Assembly (NCBI GenBank): GCA_030147805.1
Contig: JASBUR010000052.1
Coordinates: 1 to 58,574 of the forward strand
From: Sphingomonadaceae bacterium
Lineage (GTDB): Bacteria; Pseudomonadota; Alphaproteobacteria; Sphingomonadales; Sphingomonadaceae
DNA: 58,574 nucleotides
Direction of reading: 5' to 3'
Shown here piece after piece: positions 1 to 8,707 of the stretch; the stretch's first letter is position 1; each line of letters begins with the position of its first letter. The notes beneath the pieces were generated by a model. The model was not told the origin of the DNA. It saw only the letters and a program-made list of their open reading frames with translations, and searched no databases. The position numbers and the translations under genes were made by a program.

Positions 1-941
1 CCGATGGACGAGGCGTCGATGTCCACATGGATCTTGCGCGAGGGGGGGGCAAACGCGTCCAGCCGGCCGGTGACCCGGTCGTCGAAGCGGGCGCCCAGCG
101 CCACCATGACGTCGCAGTCGTGCATGGCGTGGTTGGCTTCATAGCTGCCATGCATGCCCAGCATGCCGAGCCACTTGGGATCAGAGGCCGGGAAGGCGCC
201 CAGGCCCATCAGGGTCGAGGTGACAGGCGCGCCGGTCAGCTCGGCGAACTCTCGCAGCAGCGCTGCCGCCCGGGGGCCGGCGTTGATCACGCCGCCGCCG
301 GTATAGAGGATCGGCCGGCGCGACTGGGCGATCAGAGTCACCGCCTCGGCGATGCGGCCGGCGTCGCCCTTGATCTGCGGGCGATAATCGTGGGCGTGGG
401 TCACGGCCTGCGGACCCTGATAGGCCGCCTTGCCGAACTGCACATCCTTGGGGATGTCGATGACCACCGGGCCGGGACGCCCCGAGGTGGCGATGTGGAA
501 CGCCTCGTGGATCGCCGTGCCGAGCCGGTCGGCATCCTTCACCAGATAGTTATGCTTCGAGCAATGCCGCGTGATGCCGACGGTGTCGCATTCCTGGAAG
601 GCGTCGGTACCGATGAGGTGCGACGGCACCTGGCCCGTGATGACGACGATCGGGATCGAATCGAGCATCGCGTCGGCGATCCCGGTGACCGCGTTGGTCG
701 CGCCCGGGCCCGAGGTCACCAGCACGACGCCGGGCTTGCCGGTCGCGCGCGCATAGCCCTCGGCGGCGTGAACGGCGCCGCCCTCCTGGCGAACGAGGAT
801 GTGGCGGATGCGGCTCTGCTGGAAGATCGCGTCATAGATCGGCAGCACCGCCCCGCCGGGGTAGCCGAAGATGACCTCGACGCCGAGGTCGCTCAGCGCC
901 TGGACGATGATTTCCGCTCCGGTCATGCTGGGGCCAGCCAT
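1..941 (-). CDS. ilvB: acetolactate synthase large subunit, 5' part only
   Basis: ThDP-dependent enzyme that condenses pyruvate with pyruvate or 2-oxobutyrate in branched-chain amino acid synthesis. About 313 codons are present; the gene runs off the left edge. The N-terminal pyrimidine-binding domain is clear: FGYPGGAVLPIYDA at about residues 25-38, then RQEGGAVHAAEGYAR with the expected ThDP-activating Glu near residue 53, and later VTSGPGATN and GRPGPVVIDIPKDVQ. I chose the ATG at 941 because GGAAG lies a few bases upstream; an in-frame ATG at 926 is the alternative. A promoter-like pair and an inverted repeat lie upstream. The usual partner ilvH is not visible and would lie to the left. 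Other ThDP enzymes are less likely given the IlvB-typical motifs. Confidence 0.95.
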   Translation of the reverse strand, partial: MAGPSMTGAEIIVQALSDLGVEVIFGYPGGAVLPIYDAIFQQSRIRHILVRQEGGAVHAAEGYARATGKPGVVLVTSGPGATNAVTGIADAMLDSIPIVVITGQVPSHLIGTDAFQECDTVGITRHCSKHNYLVKDADRLGTAIHEAFHIATSGRPGPVVIDIPKDVQFGKAAYQGPQAVTHAHDYRPQIKGDAGRIAEAVTLIAQSRRPILYTGGGVINAGPRAAALLREFAELTGAPVTSTLMGLGAFPASDPKWLGMLGMHGSYEANHAMHDCDVMVALGARFDDRVTGRLDAFAPPSRKIHVDIDASSI

Positions 942-977
942 GTCGATGCTTCCACTCGATTACCCTGAAGAACGACG

Positions 978-1006
978 CGAATACGCATATAAAGTTTCAG
1001 GGTCAA
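978..1006 (-). promoter_or_regulatory. predicted ilvB promoter
   Basis: On the minus strand TTGACC (1001-1006) is followed after 17 bases by TATTCG (978-983), a reasonable -35/-10 pair about 40 bases before the ilvB start. An 8-bp perfect inverted repeat, ACCCTGAA at 962-969 and TTCAGGGT at 996-1003, brackets the -10 region and touches the -35, so it could be an operator or a leader hairpin. Predicted by eye only. Confidence 0.4.
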
Positions 1007-1025
1007 CATCATATCAGCAAGAAAA

Positions 1026-1901
1026 TTACGATATGCGCGATCCTTCGCGTAGGCGCGCCCAGTCTGCGGTCTGGTGGCGAAACCAGGTGAGCTGTCGTTT
1101 GGCGTAGCGCCGCGTATCGCGCTTCGCGAGGTCCGCTGCCTCGGCGAGGCCGATGTCGCCGGCCAGGTGGCGCAGCAGCGGCGGCACGCCGAGCGCCTTC
1201 ATGACCGGAAGGGCGTCGGCAAGGCCGCGCGCCGACAGCGCTGCGACTTCCTCGATCGCGCCGTCGGCCAGCATCGCCTCGAGACGCCGGTCGCAGCGCC
1301 GGTAGAGCGCGTCGCGATCGATCTCGACGACATGGGGCTGCAGGTCGACGCGGTCGCCGATGCCGCCGACGTTATCGCGCTGCCATTCGCCGAGCGACCG
1401 GCCGCTCGCCCGCCAGACCTCGAGCGCGCGCGCCGCGCGCTGGCGATCGCTCGGCCGCAACCGTTCCGCCATCGCCGGGTCTTCGCTGGCGAGTGCGGCG
1501 TGCGGGTCGGCGAGGCGGCGCACCTCGGCGCGCACCTCCTCGGGGATTTCGGGCACGGGCGCGATGCCGTCGAGCAGCGTGCGGATATAGAGGCCCGAGC
1601 CGCCGACGAGAATCGGCAGCCGGCCCGCCGCCTGCGCGTCGTCGATCGCCGCCTTGGCCATCGCGGCCCATGACGCTGCAGAGCAGGCGACGCTGCCGTC
1701 GACCACGCCGTAGAGACGGTGCGGCGCACGGGATTCCTCGGAGGGAGAGGGGCGGGCGCTCAGCACGCGCAGATCGGCATAGACCTGGCTGGCATCGGCG
1801 TTGATCACCACGCCGTTGCGTCGCTCCGCCAGCTCGAGCGCAGCTGCGGACTTGCCGCTGGCGGTCGCGCCTGCGATGACGACCAGCGGTGGCTTATCCA
1901 T
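1026..1901 (-). CDS. miaA: tRNA dimethylallyltransferase
   Basis: MiaA transfers a dimethylallyl group to the N6 of A37 in tRNAs reading UNN codons. The 291-residue product starts [18 protein letters not shown], with the P-loop at about residues 11-18, and continues with [11 protein letters not shown] and [15 protein letters not shown], all typical of MiaA. Length is close to the family norm. The open frame extends far upstream, but the family N-terminus and the AGGA 5 bases before it select the ATG at 1901. That start codon overlaps the start codon of serB on the other strand. A run of basic, tRNA-contacting residues and WFRHQ near the C-terminus also fit. Confidence 0.96.
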   Translation of the reverse strand: MDKPPLVVIAGATASGKSAAALELAERRNGVVINADASQVYADLRVLSARPSPSEESRAPHRLYGVVDGSVACSAASWAAMAKAAIDDAQAAGRLPILVGGSGLYIRTLLDGIAPVPEIPEEVRAEVRRLADPHAALASEDPAMAERLRPSDRQRAARALEVWRASGRSLGEWQRDNVGGIGDRVDLQPHVVEIDRDALYRRCDRRLEAMLADGAIEEVAALSARGLADALPVMKALGVPPLLRHLAGDIGLAEAADLAKRDTRRYAKRQLTWFRHQTADWARLREGSRIS

Positions 1902-2784
1902 GCAGATCCTGACCCTCGTTGCGCCCGAGCGCTTGTCGCAAGCCGATGTCTCCGCCGCAAGCGACGCGCTGCGCGCCGCGGGCGCGACGCTCGGCGCCCG
2001 TCGCTGGATCGACGCCGAGGTCGCGGTCGATCTCGACATCGACGGGGTGGCGGCGCCCGACGCCCGGCGCGCGGTCGAGGCGACGGGCATCCGCGCCGAC
2101 GTGTTCGTGCAGCCGGCGGCGACGCGCGCCAAGCGGTTGATCATTGCCGACATGGATTCGACGATGATCACCGTCGAATGCATCGACGAGCTCGCCGACT
2201 ATGCCGGCATCAAGCCGCAGATCGCCGCGGTGACCGAAGCGGCAATGCGCGGCGAGCTCGATTTTGCCGAGGCGCTCGACGCGCGCGTCGCGCTGCTCGA
2301 GGGGCTGCCGGCCGCCGCGATCGACCAGTGCCATGCCGAGCGGGTGCGGCTGATGTCGGGGGCGCGGACGCTGGTCCGGACGATGCACGCGCGCGGGAGC
2401 CACAGTGTGCTGGTGTCGGGCGGGTTTACCGCCTTCGCCGATCGGGTGGGCGAGGCGATCGGCTTCGCCAAGGTCGTCGCCAACACGCTGATCATCGCCG
2501 GCGACCGCCTCGCCGGCACCGTGGCGAAGCCGATCGTCGACAGCGATACCAAGCTGCGTACGCTACGGGCCGAGGCGGCGGCGCACGGCATTCCGATCGC
2601 GGCGACGCTCGCGGTGGGCGACGGGGCCAACGACATTCCGATGATCGAGGCGGCGGGCCTCGGCGTCGCCTATCACGCCAAGCCGAAGACCGAGGCGGCC
2701 GCCGCCGCCGCGGTGCGCTACGGCGATCTCACCACGCTGCTTTACGCGCAGGGGATCGCCCGGGCGGCGTGGGTCGAGAGCTAG
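1900..2784 (+). CDS. serB: phosphoserine phosphatase
   Basis: HAD-superfamily hydrolase catalysing the last step of serine synthesis. 294 residues: an N-terminal regulatory-type region (about 1-75) and a HAD core beginning [10 protein letters not shown], with the phosphorylated Asp84 and Asp86 in DxDxT. Later come [18 protein letters not shown] (motif II Ser) and [23 protein letters not shown] (motif IV). The start ATG at 1900 matches the family N-terminus and has GGTGG upstream, inside the miaA coding region. The 3' end shares CTAG with the convergent PilZ gene. Its expression must be tied to the short bidirectional promoter space inside miaA. Confidence 0.95.
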   Translation: MQILTLVAPERLSQADVSAASDALRAAGATLGARRWIDAEVAVDLDIDGVAAPDARRAVEATGIRADVFVQPAATRAKRLIIADMDSTMITVECIDELADYAGIKPQIAAVTEAAMRGELDFAEALDARVALLEGLPAAAIDQCHAERVRLMSGARTLVRTMHARGSHSVLVSGGFTAFADRVGEAIGFAKVVANTLIIAGDRLAGTVAKPIVDSDTKLRTLRAEAAAHGIPIAATLAVGDGANDIPMIEAAGLGVAYHAKPKTEAAAAAAVRYGDLTTLLYAQGIARAAWVES

Positions 2785-3110
2785 CGAGCGGGGCGGTCGG
2801 TCATGTCGATCGCCAGGGCCAGCATCGCGAACGACACCGCCGCCTCGTCGACCTCGAAGCTGAGGCCGATGCCGTCGCGGGTGTGGCGGCTGACGCGCGC
2901 CGAAATCTCGCCGGCTTCGGGATGCTGCAGGCTGACGATGTCGCCAAGCGGGGGGCGGCTCAGCGTTTCGAGCGTAGCGCCCGCCGCCGAGACGTCGCGC
3001 ATGCGCGCCGCGTCGCGCCGCGTGCCGGCGACCAGCACGCAGACCCGTTTGCTGCGATAGCGCGTGAACGTGCGCCCGCTCGCCAGCCGATGAACTCCGC
3101 CTTCCGACAT
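2781..3110 (-). CDS. PilZ domain protein
   Basis: A 109-residue single-domain protein. It carries the two PilZ signatures: an Arg-rich segment (RTFTRYRSKR, about 13-22) and DVSAAG (39-44), matching the D/NxSxxG motif. These bind cyclic di-GMP in characterised members, so ligand binding is likely but the target process is unknown. No signal peptide or membrane segment. The gene ends tail to tail with serB and the two stop codons share CTAG (2781-2784). The upstream 105 bases to the next gene hold no further gene. Confidence 0.8.
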   Translation of the reverse strand: MSEGGVHRLASGRTFTRYRSKRVCVLVAGTRRDAARMRDVSAAGATLETLSRPPLGDIVSLQHPEAGEISARVSRHTRDGIGLSFEVDEAAVSFAMLALAIDMTDRPAR

Positions 3111-3215
3111 TCGCGCTTCGCCCTCCCGAGTCGCTTCGGAAGCGATCAGAGCTAAGGCGGCGGTGCGAAGAAAGCGTAAATTTGAAGGCGGGCGCGCGTG
3201 GCCGGGGCACCGGCG

Positions 3216-4160
3216 CTAGCCGGCGACCACGAAACAGCTGCGGCCGACGGTCTGCAGCTTGCCGCAGAGGCGCTTGGCGTCGTCGCGGCTGGCGAACGGG
3301 CCGAGCTGCAGCCGCACCATCTTTCCCGCCTCGGCGTAGATCGGCTCGGTGCCGGCGACGACCGCCGGCTGGGCATTCTTGAGTGCCGTCCATGCTTCGG
3401 CGGCCATGCCCTTCTGCGAGAAGGCGCCGAGCTGGACGCGCCACCCGGCCTTGCCGAGGCTGGCCGTCGGCGCCACCGGCGACGCGGCGGCGGTCTTGAC
3501 GGCGAGCGGGCTGGCGGCGGGCTTCGCCGGGGCGGCGCCCGGCGGGACCGGGGCGGTTGCGGCGGCGACCTCGGTGGCCGGGGCGAGCGGGATCGGCGCG
3601 GCGAGCGTCGCCGCGATCTCCTCGCCCTTGGCGCGGTCGTTGACCGAGATGTTGGCGTTCATCGTGGCGAGCGCCGCGGTCGCCTGCGGGACACCGCCAT
3701 TGTTGGCGCGCAGCATATAGGCATAGGCGAGCGGCCAGTTCTTCGGGGCGGCGTCGCCGTTGAAGTGCGCCACGCCGAGCACATATTGCGCACGCGGCTG
3801 GCCGTTCTTCGCCGCCTGCTCGAGCCAGCGCAGCGCCTCGGCCTTGGTGTCCGCCGCGGCATAGAGCGTGATGCCGAGCTTCTCCTGCGCCGGCCCGTGG
3901 CCACGCGTCGCCGCCTTCCGGTAATAGTCGAGCGCGATATTCTCGTTCTTCTGGACTCCGCGACCGAGCTTATAGGCCTGTCCCAGGTTGAACAGCGCAT
4001 CGGCGTCGCCGCGCGCCGCGAACGGCATCCATTCGGCCACCGCGCCCTTGGGGTCGCCGGCATGCCATTTTTCGACGCCTTCCTTCACCCCGGCGGCGGC
4101 CGGATTCGCGATCAGGAGCGCCGCCGCCACCATCGGCGCGGCCAGTTTCGTGATACGCAT
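3216..4160 (-). CDS. secreted Sel1-repeat and SPOR-domain protein
   Basis: 314 residues. A signal peptide (about 1-23, ending NPAAAG) sends it to the periplasm. Residues about 50-165 contain Sel1-like repeats (for example ALFNLGQAYKLGRGV, AQYVLGVAHFNGD), helical repeats used for protein contacts. An Ala/Pro linker follows, and the C-terminal 75 residues (WRVQLGAFSQKGMA to GRSCFVVAG) form a SPOR domain, which binds denuded peptidoglycan glycan strands at division sites. A cell-wall or division role is therefore inferred. It is divergent from the ParA gene across 224 bases that probably hold both promoters; I see no clear operator there. Confidence 0.85.
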   Translation of the reverse strand: MRITKLAAPMVAAALLIANPAAAGVKEGVEKWHAGDPKGAVAEWMPFAARGDADALFNLGQAYKLGRGVQKNENIALDYYRKAATRGHGPAQEKLGITLYAAADTKAEALRWLEQAAKNGQPRAQYVLGVAHFNGDAAPKNWPLAYAYMLRANNGGVPQATAALATMNANISVNDRAKGEEIAATLAAPIPLAPATEVAAATAPVPPGAAPAKPAASPLAVKTAAASPVAPTASLGKAGWRVQLGAFSQKGMAAEAWTALKNAQPAVVAGTEPIYAEAGKMVRLQLGPFASRDDAKRLCGKLQTVGRSCFVVAG

Positions 4161-4384
4161 AACCCCCGTAATCCTCTTACGCTGCCGACACTCGGGCCAG
4201 CCGGGCTTTTACCAGCTTTCGCCCGGCAAAGCATGAAGCGCGCCGCGGTGCGGCGCGGCTTCGCCACCATTTGCCGCAGCGCGATCGGCGATTTTGGTAA
4301 GAAAGATGAATCCTTTTACCAATTCTTAGGGCTGCGCATGGGATTTCCGGAGGCGGGGAATTCGCGAAGCGTGAGGGAGAAGAC

Positions 4385-5101
4385 ATGCGCGTTCTCGCAC
4401 TGGCTTCGCAGAAGGGCGGCTCGGGCAAGACGACGCTGAGCGGGCACCTCGCCGTCCAGGCGCAGCTCGCCGGCGCGGGGCCGGTGGTGCTCATCGACAT
4501 CGACCCGCAGGGCTCGCTCGCCGACTGGTGGAACGAACGCGAAGCCGAGCTGCCGGCCTTTGCGCAGACCACGGTCGCGCGGCTGGTCGGCGATCTCGAC
4601 ACGCTGCGCGCGCAGGGGTTCAAGCTCGCGGTCATCGACACGCCGCCCGCCATCACGATGGCGATCCAGAGCGTGATCGCGGTTGCCGAGCTCGTGGTCA
4701 TCCCGACGCGACCGAGCCCGCACGACCTCCGCGCCGCCGGCGCCACCGTCGACATTTGCGAGCGCGCCGGCAAGCCGCTGGTGTTCTGCATCAACGCCGC
4801 GACGCCCAAGGCGCGCATCACCCACGAGGCGGCGGTGGCGCTGTCGCAGCATGGCACGGTGGCGCCGGTGACGCTGCACCAGCGCACCGATTTCGCCGCG
4901 TCGATGATCGACGGCCGGACCGTCATGGAGACCGACCCGAAGGGCAAGTCGGCCGCCGAGGTTGCCGGGCTGTGGGCCTATGTCGCCGACCGGCTCGAAC
5001 GCAATTTCAGGCGGACGGTGTTCAACGGGCCGGGCACGATGGCGGCAGCGTCGGCACGGCCCGGCGTGGCCGGCGGCTTCGGCCGCAAGGCGGTGCTCTG
5101 A
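4385..5101 (+). CDS. ParA/MinD-type ATPase
   Basis: 238 residues. Starts MRVLALASQKGGSGKTT with the deviant Walker A (KGGSGKTT, 10-17, both Lys present), then VVLIDIDPQGS (Walker A', Asp40) and LAVIDTPP (Walker B), the ParA set. ParA ATPases position DNA or protein cargo by patterning on the nucleoid. No ParB or parS partner is nearby; instead the stop codon overlaps the next start (TGATG), so the next small protein is the likely partner. This looks like an orphan chromosomal ParA, not the chromosome-segregation ParA that normally sits beside gidB. GAGGGAGAAG upstream gives a good ribosome binding site. Confidence 0.88.
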   Translation: MRVLALASQKGGSGKTTLSGHLAVQAQLAGAGPVVLIDIDPQGSLADWWNEREAELPAFAQTTVARLVGDLDTLRAQGFKLAVIDTPPAITMAIQSVIAVAELVVIPTRPSPHDLRAAGATVDICERAGKPLVFCINAATPKARITHEAAVALSQHGTVAPVTLHQRTDFAASMIDGRTVMETDPKGKSAAEVAGLWAYVADRLERNFRRTVFNGPGTMAAASARPGVAGGFGRKAVL

Positions 5102-5538
5102 TGGGCGAGAAAGCCCTCGCGACGCTGACCGCCGGCCTGCTCGCCCGCAAGGGCGGCGCCCGTCCGGCGATGCGGCCGCAGCTCTATACGGCGCAGGACG
5201 ATCTCGGCTGGAACGACATGGGTGACGCCGCCGCGGCGAAGCCGGCCAAATCGGTCGCCATCCCGATCGCCTTTGCACCGCCGATCGCCGGACCTTCGCC
5301 GGTGCCGTCGCCGGTGAGCACGCAGCAGGCCGCGCTCGCCGAGGCCTTCGCCGCCGAAGCGGTGCGGCCGCGCGCCGCGCCCGGCGCGCGTGGCAAGTCG
5401 GCGTTCACGCTCCGACTCGACGAAGCACGCCATCTGCGCTTGCGGCTGATGGGGGCGCATCGCCACCGCTCGGCGCAGTCGCTGGTGACCGAAGCGCTCG
5501 ATCGCTTCCTCGCCGACTTCGAGAGCGGAAAGGTCTAG
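5101..5538 (+). CDS. small protein with ribbon-helix-helix-like C-terminus, ParA partner candidate
   Basis: 145 residues, starting at an ATG that overlaps the ParA stop by one base, so translation is probably coupled. The first two thirds are Ala/Pro-rich and probably disordered. The C-terminal 45 residues (KSAFTLRLDEARHLRLRLMG, then SAQSLVTEALDRFLADF) have a short strand followed by two helices, as in ribbon-helix-helix proteins. In plasmid systems such proteins are ParA partners that bind DNA or stimulate the ATPase. The role as adaptor or centromere-binding protein is inferred from this and the operon; no named family was recognised. Confidence 0.7.
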   Translation: MGEKALATLTAGLLARKGGARPAMRPQLYTAQDDLGWNDMGDAAAAKPAKSVAIPIAFAPPIAGPSPVPSPVSTQQAALAEAFAAEAVRPRAAPGARGKSAFTLRLDEARHLRLRLMGAHRHRSAQSLVTEALDRFLADFESGKV

Positions 5539-5566
5539 CCGCGCCGACGCGGCCGGGAGTTGAGTG

Positions 5567-6775
5567 ATGGCGTCGAGTTTTCACCGCAATCTGCTGCTGA
5601 TCGCCACGGCGCTGAGCGCCGCCGGCTGCCAGAACGGCGCCGCGACGCGGGCGGCGAATCCGGTCGCTGCGGCCGGAGGTTCCGGCATGGCGATGCTTCA
5701 GGCGCAGGCGCAGGCTGCGGCGGTGCAGCAGGTGCGCGACGCCGGCGTGGCGATGGCGGAAGCGCGCGTCCAGGCGTCGCCCGACGATCTCGAGGCGCGC
5801 CGCACGCTCGCGCAGGTCTATCTTGCCGCGGGCCGCTTCCGATCGGCGGCACAGGCCTATGACGATGCGCTCGGCCTTGCGCCGGACGATGCGGGATTGC
5901 GGCTCAGGAAGGCGCTGGCGCTGCTGGGGCAGGGCAACCAGGTCGCCGCGATCGGCGAGCTCGACCGTATCGGGCAACTGCCCGACGCCGGGCTTGCCTA
6001 TGCCCTGGCTGGCCAGACGCAGCGCGGCGTCGAGCTGCTTGCCCAGGCGGCACGCGCCCCCGATGCGACGCCGCGCACCCGCCAGAATCTCGCGCTGGCT
6101 TACGCGCTGGCCGGCCAGTGGGCGCGCGCCAAAGTCGTTGCCGGTCAAGACCTCGACCCCGCCGCCGTCGAGGCACGGGTACGGCAATGGGCGCTCCTTG
6201 CCGCGACCGCCGACCCCGTGGTGCAGACCGCCGGACTCCTGTCGGTCGTCCCCGACGCCGGCGACGCCGGGCGCCCGATCGGGCTCGCCTATATCCCGCC
6301 CGTGTCGCGCGTCGGCGCGCAGGTCGCGGCCATCGACGCGCCGGTCGAAACCATCGTGGCCGCCCCCGTCGAAACGAAGGCGCCGGCGGCGGGGCAGGGC
6401 GATCGACGTCCCGCGCCGCCGGAGGGGTTTGCCGAAGGTCGACCCGCGCCCCGCGGGGCGCAGAAGGTCAGCCTGGCGCTGCCGGCCGTCGGCGGTCGAC
6501 ACTGGGTCGTGCAGCTCGGCGCCTATGATCGCGCCGAACTGCTCGAAACCAACTGGCAGCGGCTGCGCCGCCGAACCGGCGACCTGCTCGACGGACATGA
6601 ACCGTCGCGCAGCGAGAAGATGGTCGGCGAACGCCGCTACTACCGGCTGTCGATCGCGGGCTTCGGCCAGCGCGGCGCCGCGGTCGAATTGTGCGAGGCG
6701 TTGCAGGCGAAGGGGCGCGACTGCTTCGTGCGGCGGGTGGACATGGCGCCGCCACCCCCACCCACCCGCGCGTAG
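5567..6775 (+). CDS. TPR and SPOR-domain lipoprotein
   Basis: 402 residues. The N-terminus (LLLIATALSAAGC) looks like a lipoprotein signal, with the lipidated Cys near residue 22, although Ala at -3 is less usual. Residues about 50-200 form TPR-like helical repeats (LEARRTLAQVYLAAGRFRSA and similar). A Pro/Ala-rich linker follows, then a C-terminal SPOR domain (HWVVQLGAYDRAELLE to KGRDCFVRRVD). I prefer the ATG at 5567 over the GTG at 5564 because GGGAG lies 8 bases upstream. Third gene after the ParA pair, with a 28-base gap. Ends one base before the convergent YciI-like gene. Confidence 0.8.
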   Translation: MASSFHRNLLLIATALSAAGCQNGAATRAANPVAAAGGSGMAMLQAQAQAAAVQQVRDAGVAMAEARVQASPDDLEARRTLAQVYLAAGRFRSAAQAYDDALGLAPDDAGLRLRKALALLGQGNQVAAIGELDRIGQLPDAGLAYALAGQTQRGVELLAQAARAPDATPRTRQNLALAYALAGQWARAKVVAGQDLDPAAVEARVRQWALLAATADPVVQTAGLLSVVPDAGDAGRPIGLAYIPPVSRVGAQVAAIDAPVETIVAAPVETKAPAAGQGDRRPAPPEGFAEGRPAPRGAQKVSLALPAVGGRHWVVQLGAYDRAELLETNWQRLRRRTGDLLDGHEPSRSEKMVGERRYYRLSIAGFGQRGAAVELCEALQAKGRDCFVRRVDMAPPPPPTRA

Positions 6776-6776
6776 G

Positions 6777-7199
6777 TCAGCTCGACGACGCGAGCTTCTC
6801 GCGCAGCGCCGCCTCATGCGCGGCGATCTCGGGCGTCACCGCGTCGCCGAAATCCTCCATCTCGAACATCGGCCGGATTTCGATCTCGCTGCGCGTGCGC
6901 ATCGGATTGGGGCAGCGCTTCACCCATTCGACCGCCTCCGTCATGTCGCTGACCGTCCACAGCCAGAAGCCGGCGACGACCTCATTGGCAGGGAAGGGGC
7001 CATCGATCACCTCGCGGCCATCGCCGTCGAAGACGATACGCTTGCCCTTCGACGACGGGTGGAGCCCTTCGCCGCTTTCCATGATGCCGGCGTCGATCAA
7101 CGCCTCGTTGAACCTGCCCATCGCCTCGAACTCTTCGGTCGTCGGCATGATTCCGGCCTCGCTGTCGGCGGTGGCCTTTACGAAAACGATCACACGCAT
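6777..7199 (-). CDS. YciI family (DGPF-type) protein
   Basis: 140 residues starting MRVIVFVKATADSEAG. The segment VIDGPFPANEVVAGFWLW contains the DGPF signature of this ferredoxin-like-fold family, whose biochemical role is mostly unknown. It is the last gene of a six-gene minus-strand operon, 11 bases after the VOC gene. Upstream in-frame codons give arginine-rich sequence with no family similarity, so the start at 7199 is preferred. In other bacteria YciI/DGPF genes are often found near ECF sigma factors and VOC genes; no sigma factor is present here. Confidence 0.85.
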   Translation of the reverse strand: MRVIVFVKATADSEAGIMPTTEEFEAMGRFNEALIDAGIMESGEGLHPSSKGKRIVFDGDGREVIDGPFPANEVVAGFWLWTVSDMTEAVEWVKRCPNPMRTRSEIEIRPMFEMEDFGDAVTPEIAAHEAALREKLASSS

Positions 7200-7210
7200 A
7201 GCCGCGCTCC

Positions 7211-7693
7211 TCACCTGTTTCCGGCGAACGCCGCCTGCAACTCTGCGACGTCGAACTTGACCATCCCCAGCATCGCATCGTTGGCGCGCTTGGCGGCCTC
7301 GCGATCGGGGCTGGCGATCATTCCGGCGAGCGCGGTCGGCACGATCTGCCAGCAGACGCCGAACCGGTCGCGCAGCCAGCCGCACTGCTCGGCGGTCCCA
7401 CCCTCGAGCAGCCCGTTCCAATAATGGTCGATCTCGGCCTGGTCGGCGCAGGCCACGACGAACGAGATCGCGTGGTTGAACGGGTCGAGCGGTCCCGCCG
7501 CCATGGCCGTGAAGCGCTGGCCGTCGAGCGTGAAATCAACGACGACGACCGATCCCGGTGGGCCGGCGGGCGATTCCGACGGCATGCGGGCGACGCGCTC
7601 GATCCGCGAGTTGGGAAAGAGCGAGACGTAGAGATTGGCCGCTTCCTCGGCGTCCTTGGTATACCAGAGAAAGGGGGTGATCCTCGCGGTCAC
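7211..7693 (-). CDS. VOC-family protein, PhnB/3-demethylubiquinone methyltransferase-like
   Basis: 160 residues from a GTG start that overlaps the preceding stop (GTGA), so translation is coupled. Motifs ITPFLWYTKDAEEAANLYVSLFPNSRIE and GQRFTAMAAGP, with FNHAISFVV, match the PhnB-like branch of the vicinal oxygen chelate fold. The substrate is unknown. The family name recalls a methyltransferase annotation that most members do not deserve. Part of the six-gene operon. Confidence 0.85.
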   Translation of the reverse strand: MTARITPFLWYTKDAEEAANLYVSLFPNSRIERVARMPSESPAGPPGSVVVVDFTLDGQRFTAMAAGPLDPFNHAISFVVACADQAEIDHYWNGLLEGGTAEQCGWLRDRFGVCWQIVPTALAGMIASPDREAAKRANDAMLGMVKFDVAELQAAFAGNR

Positions 7694-8049
7694 GCCTCGG
7701 TCCCGACGTCGACGATGGTCTCGAAGCCGCCCATGATCATGCGCTGCATGTCGAACGGCATTTCGGCGCCGTCCATGTGCATGCGTTCGTCGGCCATCAC
7801 CTTCTGGTTGGCCGCGTCGCGCACTTCCTTCGACGGATAGACGATCCACGAAAAGACGACGGTCTCGCCGTCCTCGGCCTTCACCGCGCGCCTGAAGTCA
7901 GTGACCTTGCCGTCGGGAACGTCGTCGGCCCAGCATTCGACCACGCGCAGCGCCCCATGCTCGATGAAGATCGGCGCGGCTTTTTCGGCCACGGCGCGAT
8001 AGGCTTCCTTGCTCTTCGCGGCGATCACGAATCCGTCGATATACGTCAT
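7690..8049 (-). CDS. DUF1428 (YbaA-like) protein
   Basis: 119 residues, starting MTYIDGFVIAAKSKEAYRAV and containing FSWIVYPSKEVRDAANQKVM and MPFDMQRMIMGGFETI, which are DUF1428 hallmarks. Members have a dimeric alpha/beta-barrel fold and no established function. The start is set by GAGGAGG 7 bases upstream. Overlaps the next gene by 4 bases and follows the GST gene by 10. Context suggests a part in stress response or small-molecule detoxification, which is inference only. Confidence 0.87.
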   Translation of the reverse strand: MTYIDGFVIAAKSKEAYRAVAEKAAPIFIEHGALRVVECWADDVPDGKVTDFRRAVKAEDGETVVFSWIVYPSKEVRDAANQKVMADERMHMDGAEMPFDMQRMIMGGFETIVDVGTEA

Positions 8050-8059
8050 GGTTGCCTCC

Positions 8060-8707
8060 TCAGGCTGCTTGCTCGAACGGCTCGAGCTGGGCGGCAAGCG
8101 CCCGTTGGAATGCCGGCCGTGCCTCGCAGCGCGCCTGATAGGCGTGCAGGACCGGATACTCGCCGACCAGCGGCGTGTGGCGAAGGATACGCAGGACGGT
8201 GACCATCATCAGGTCGCCGGCGGTGAAGTTGTCTTCGAGATAGTCACGACCCTCGAGCTGCGCGGAGAGCGTCGCCAGCTTCGCCCGAACGTCGGCCTCC
8301 ACCTGCGGCCGCCGCTCGACCGTCCACGCTTCTCCCGCGTGAAAGAGGTCGATCTCTCCCAGCTGGGCGAACGCGGGCTCGACGCTGTTCAGCGCGGCGA
8401 AGATCCAGGTCATCGTCCGCGCTCGGCCGGCGTCGTCGCCGGGCATCAGCGCCGGGCTGTCGAGCGCGATGTGCAGGACGATCGCGCCGGATTCGAACAT
8501 GTCGACCCGGCCGTCGGAAAAGGCGGGGACCTGCCCGAAGGGTTGCTGGCGCAAATAGGCGGGCTGCTTGGACTCTTCGAAGTCGAGGAGCTGCGCCTCA
8601 TAGCCGACCCCCGCTTCCTCCAGCGCCCAGCGGACGCGGAGGTCGCGCACGACGCCTTGCGCGAAGGGCGGAACCCATCGGAAGGCGGATACGCACGGCG
8701 TCGACAT
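8060..8707 (-). CDS. glutathione S-transferase family protein
   Basis: 215 residues. N-terminal thioredoxin-like domain (about 1-80), with FGQVPAFSDG supplying the cis-Pro loop and MFESGAIVLHIA the glutathione-binding ES pair. An all-helical C-terminal domain follows, with GRDYLEDNFTAGDLMMVTVL (the N-capping TAGD motif). It probably conjugates glutathione to an electrophile or acts as a thiol reductase; the substrate is not deducible. The ATG overlaps the stop of the VOC gene before it (TGATG). Member of the six-gene operon. Confidence 0.9.
   Translation of the reverse strand: MSTPCVSAFRWVPPFAQGVVRDLRVRWALEEAGVGYEAQLLDFEESKQPAYLRQQPFGQVPAFSDGRVDMFESGAIVLHIALDSPALMPGDDAGRARTMTWIFAALNSVEPAFAQLGEIDLFHAGEAWTVERRPQVEADVRAKLATLSAQLEGRDYLEDNFTAGDLMMVTVLRILRHTPLVGEYPVLHAYQARCEARPAFQRALAAQLEPFEQAA

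Noticed and set aside
27..968. A plus-strand frame opposite ilvB
   Set aside because: The minus strand gives an unmistakable acetolactate synthase over the same bases.
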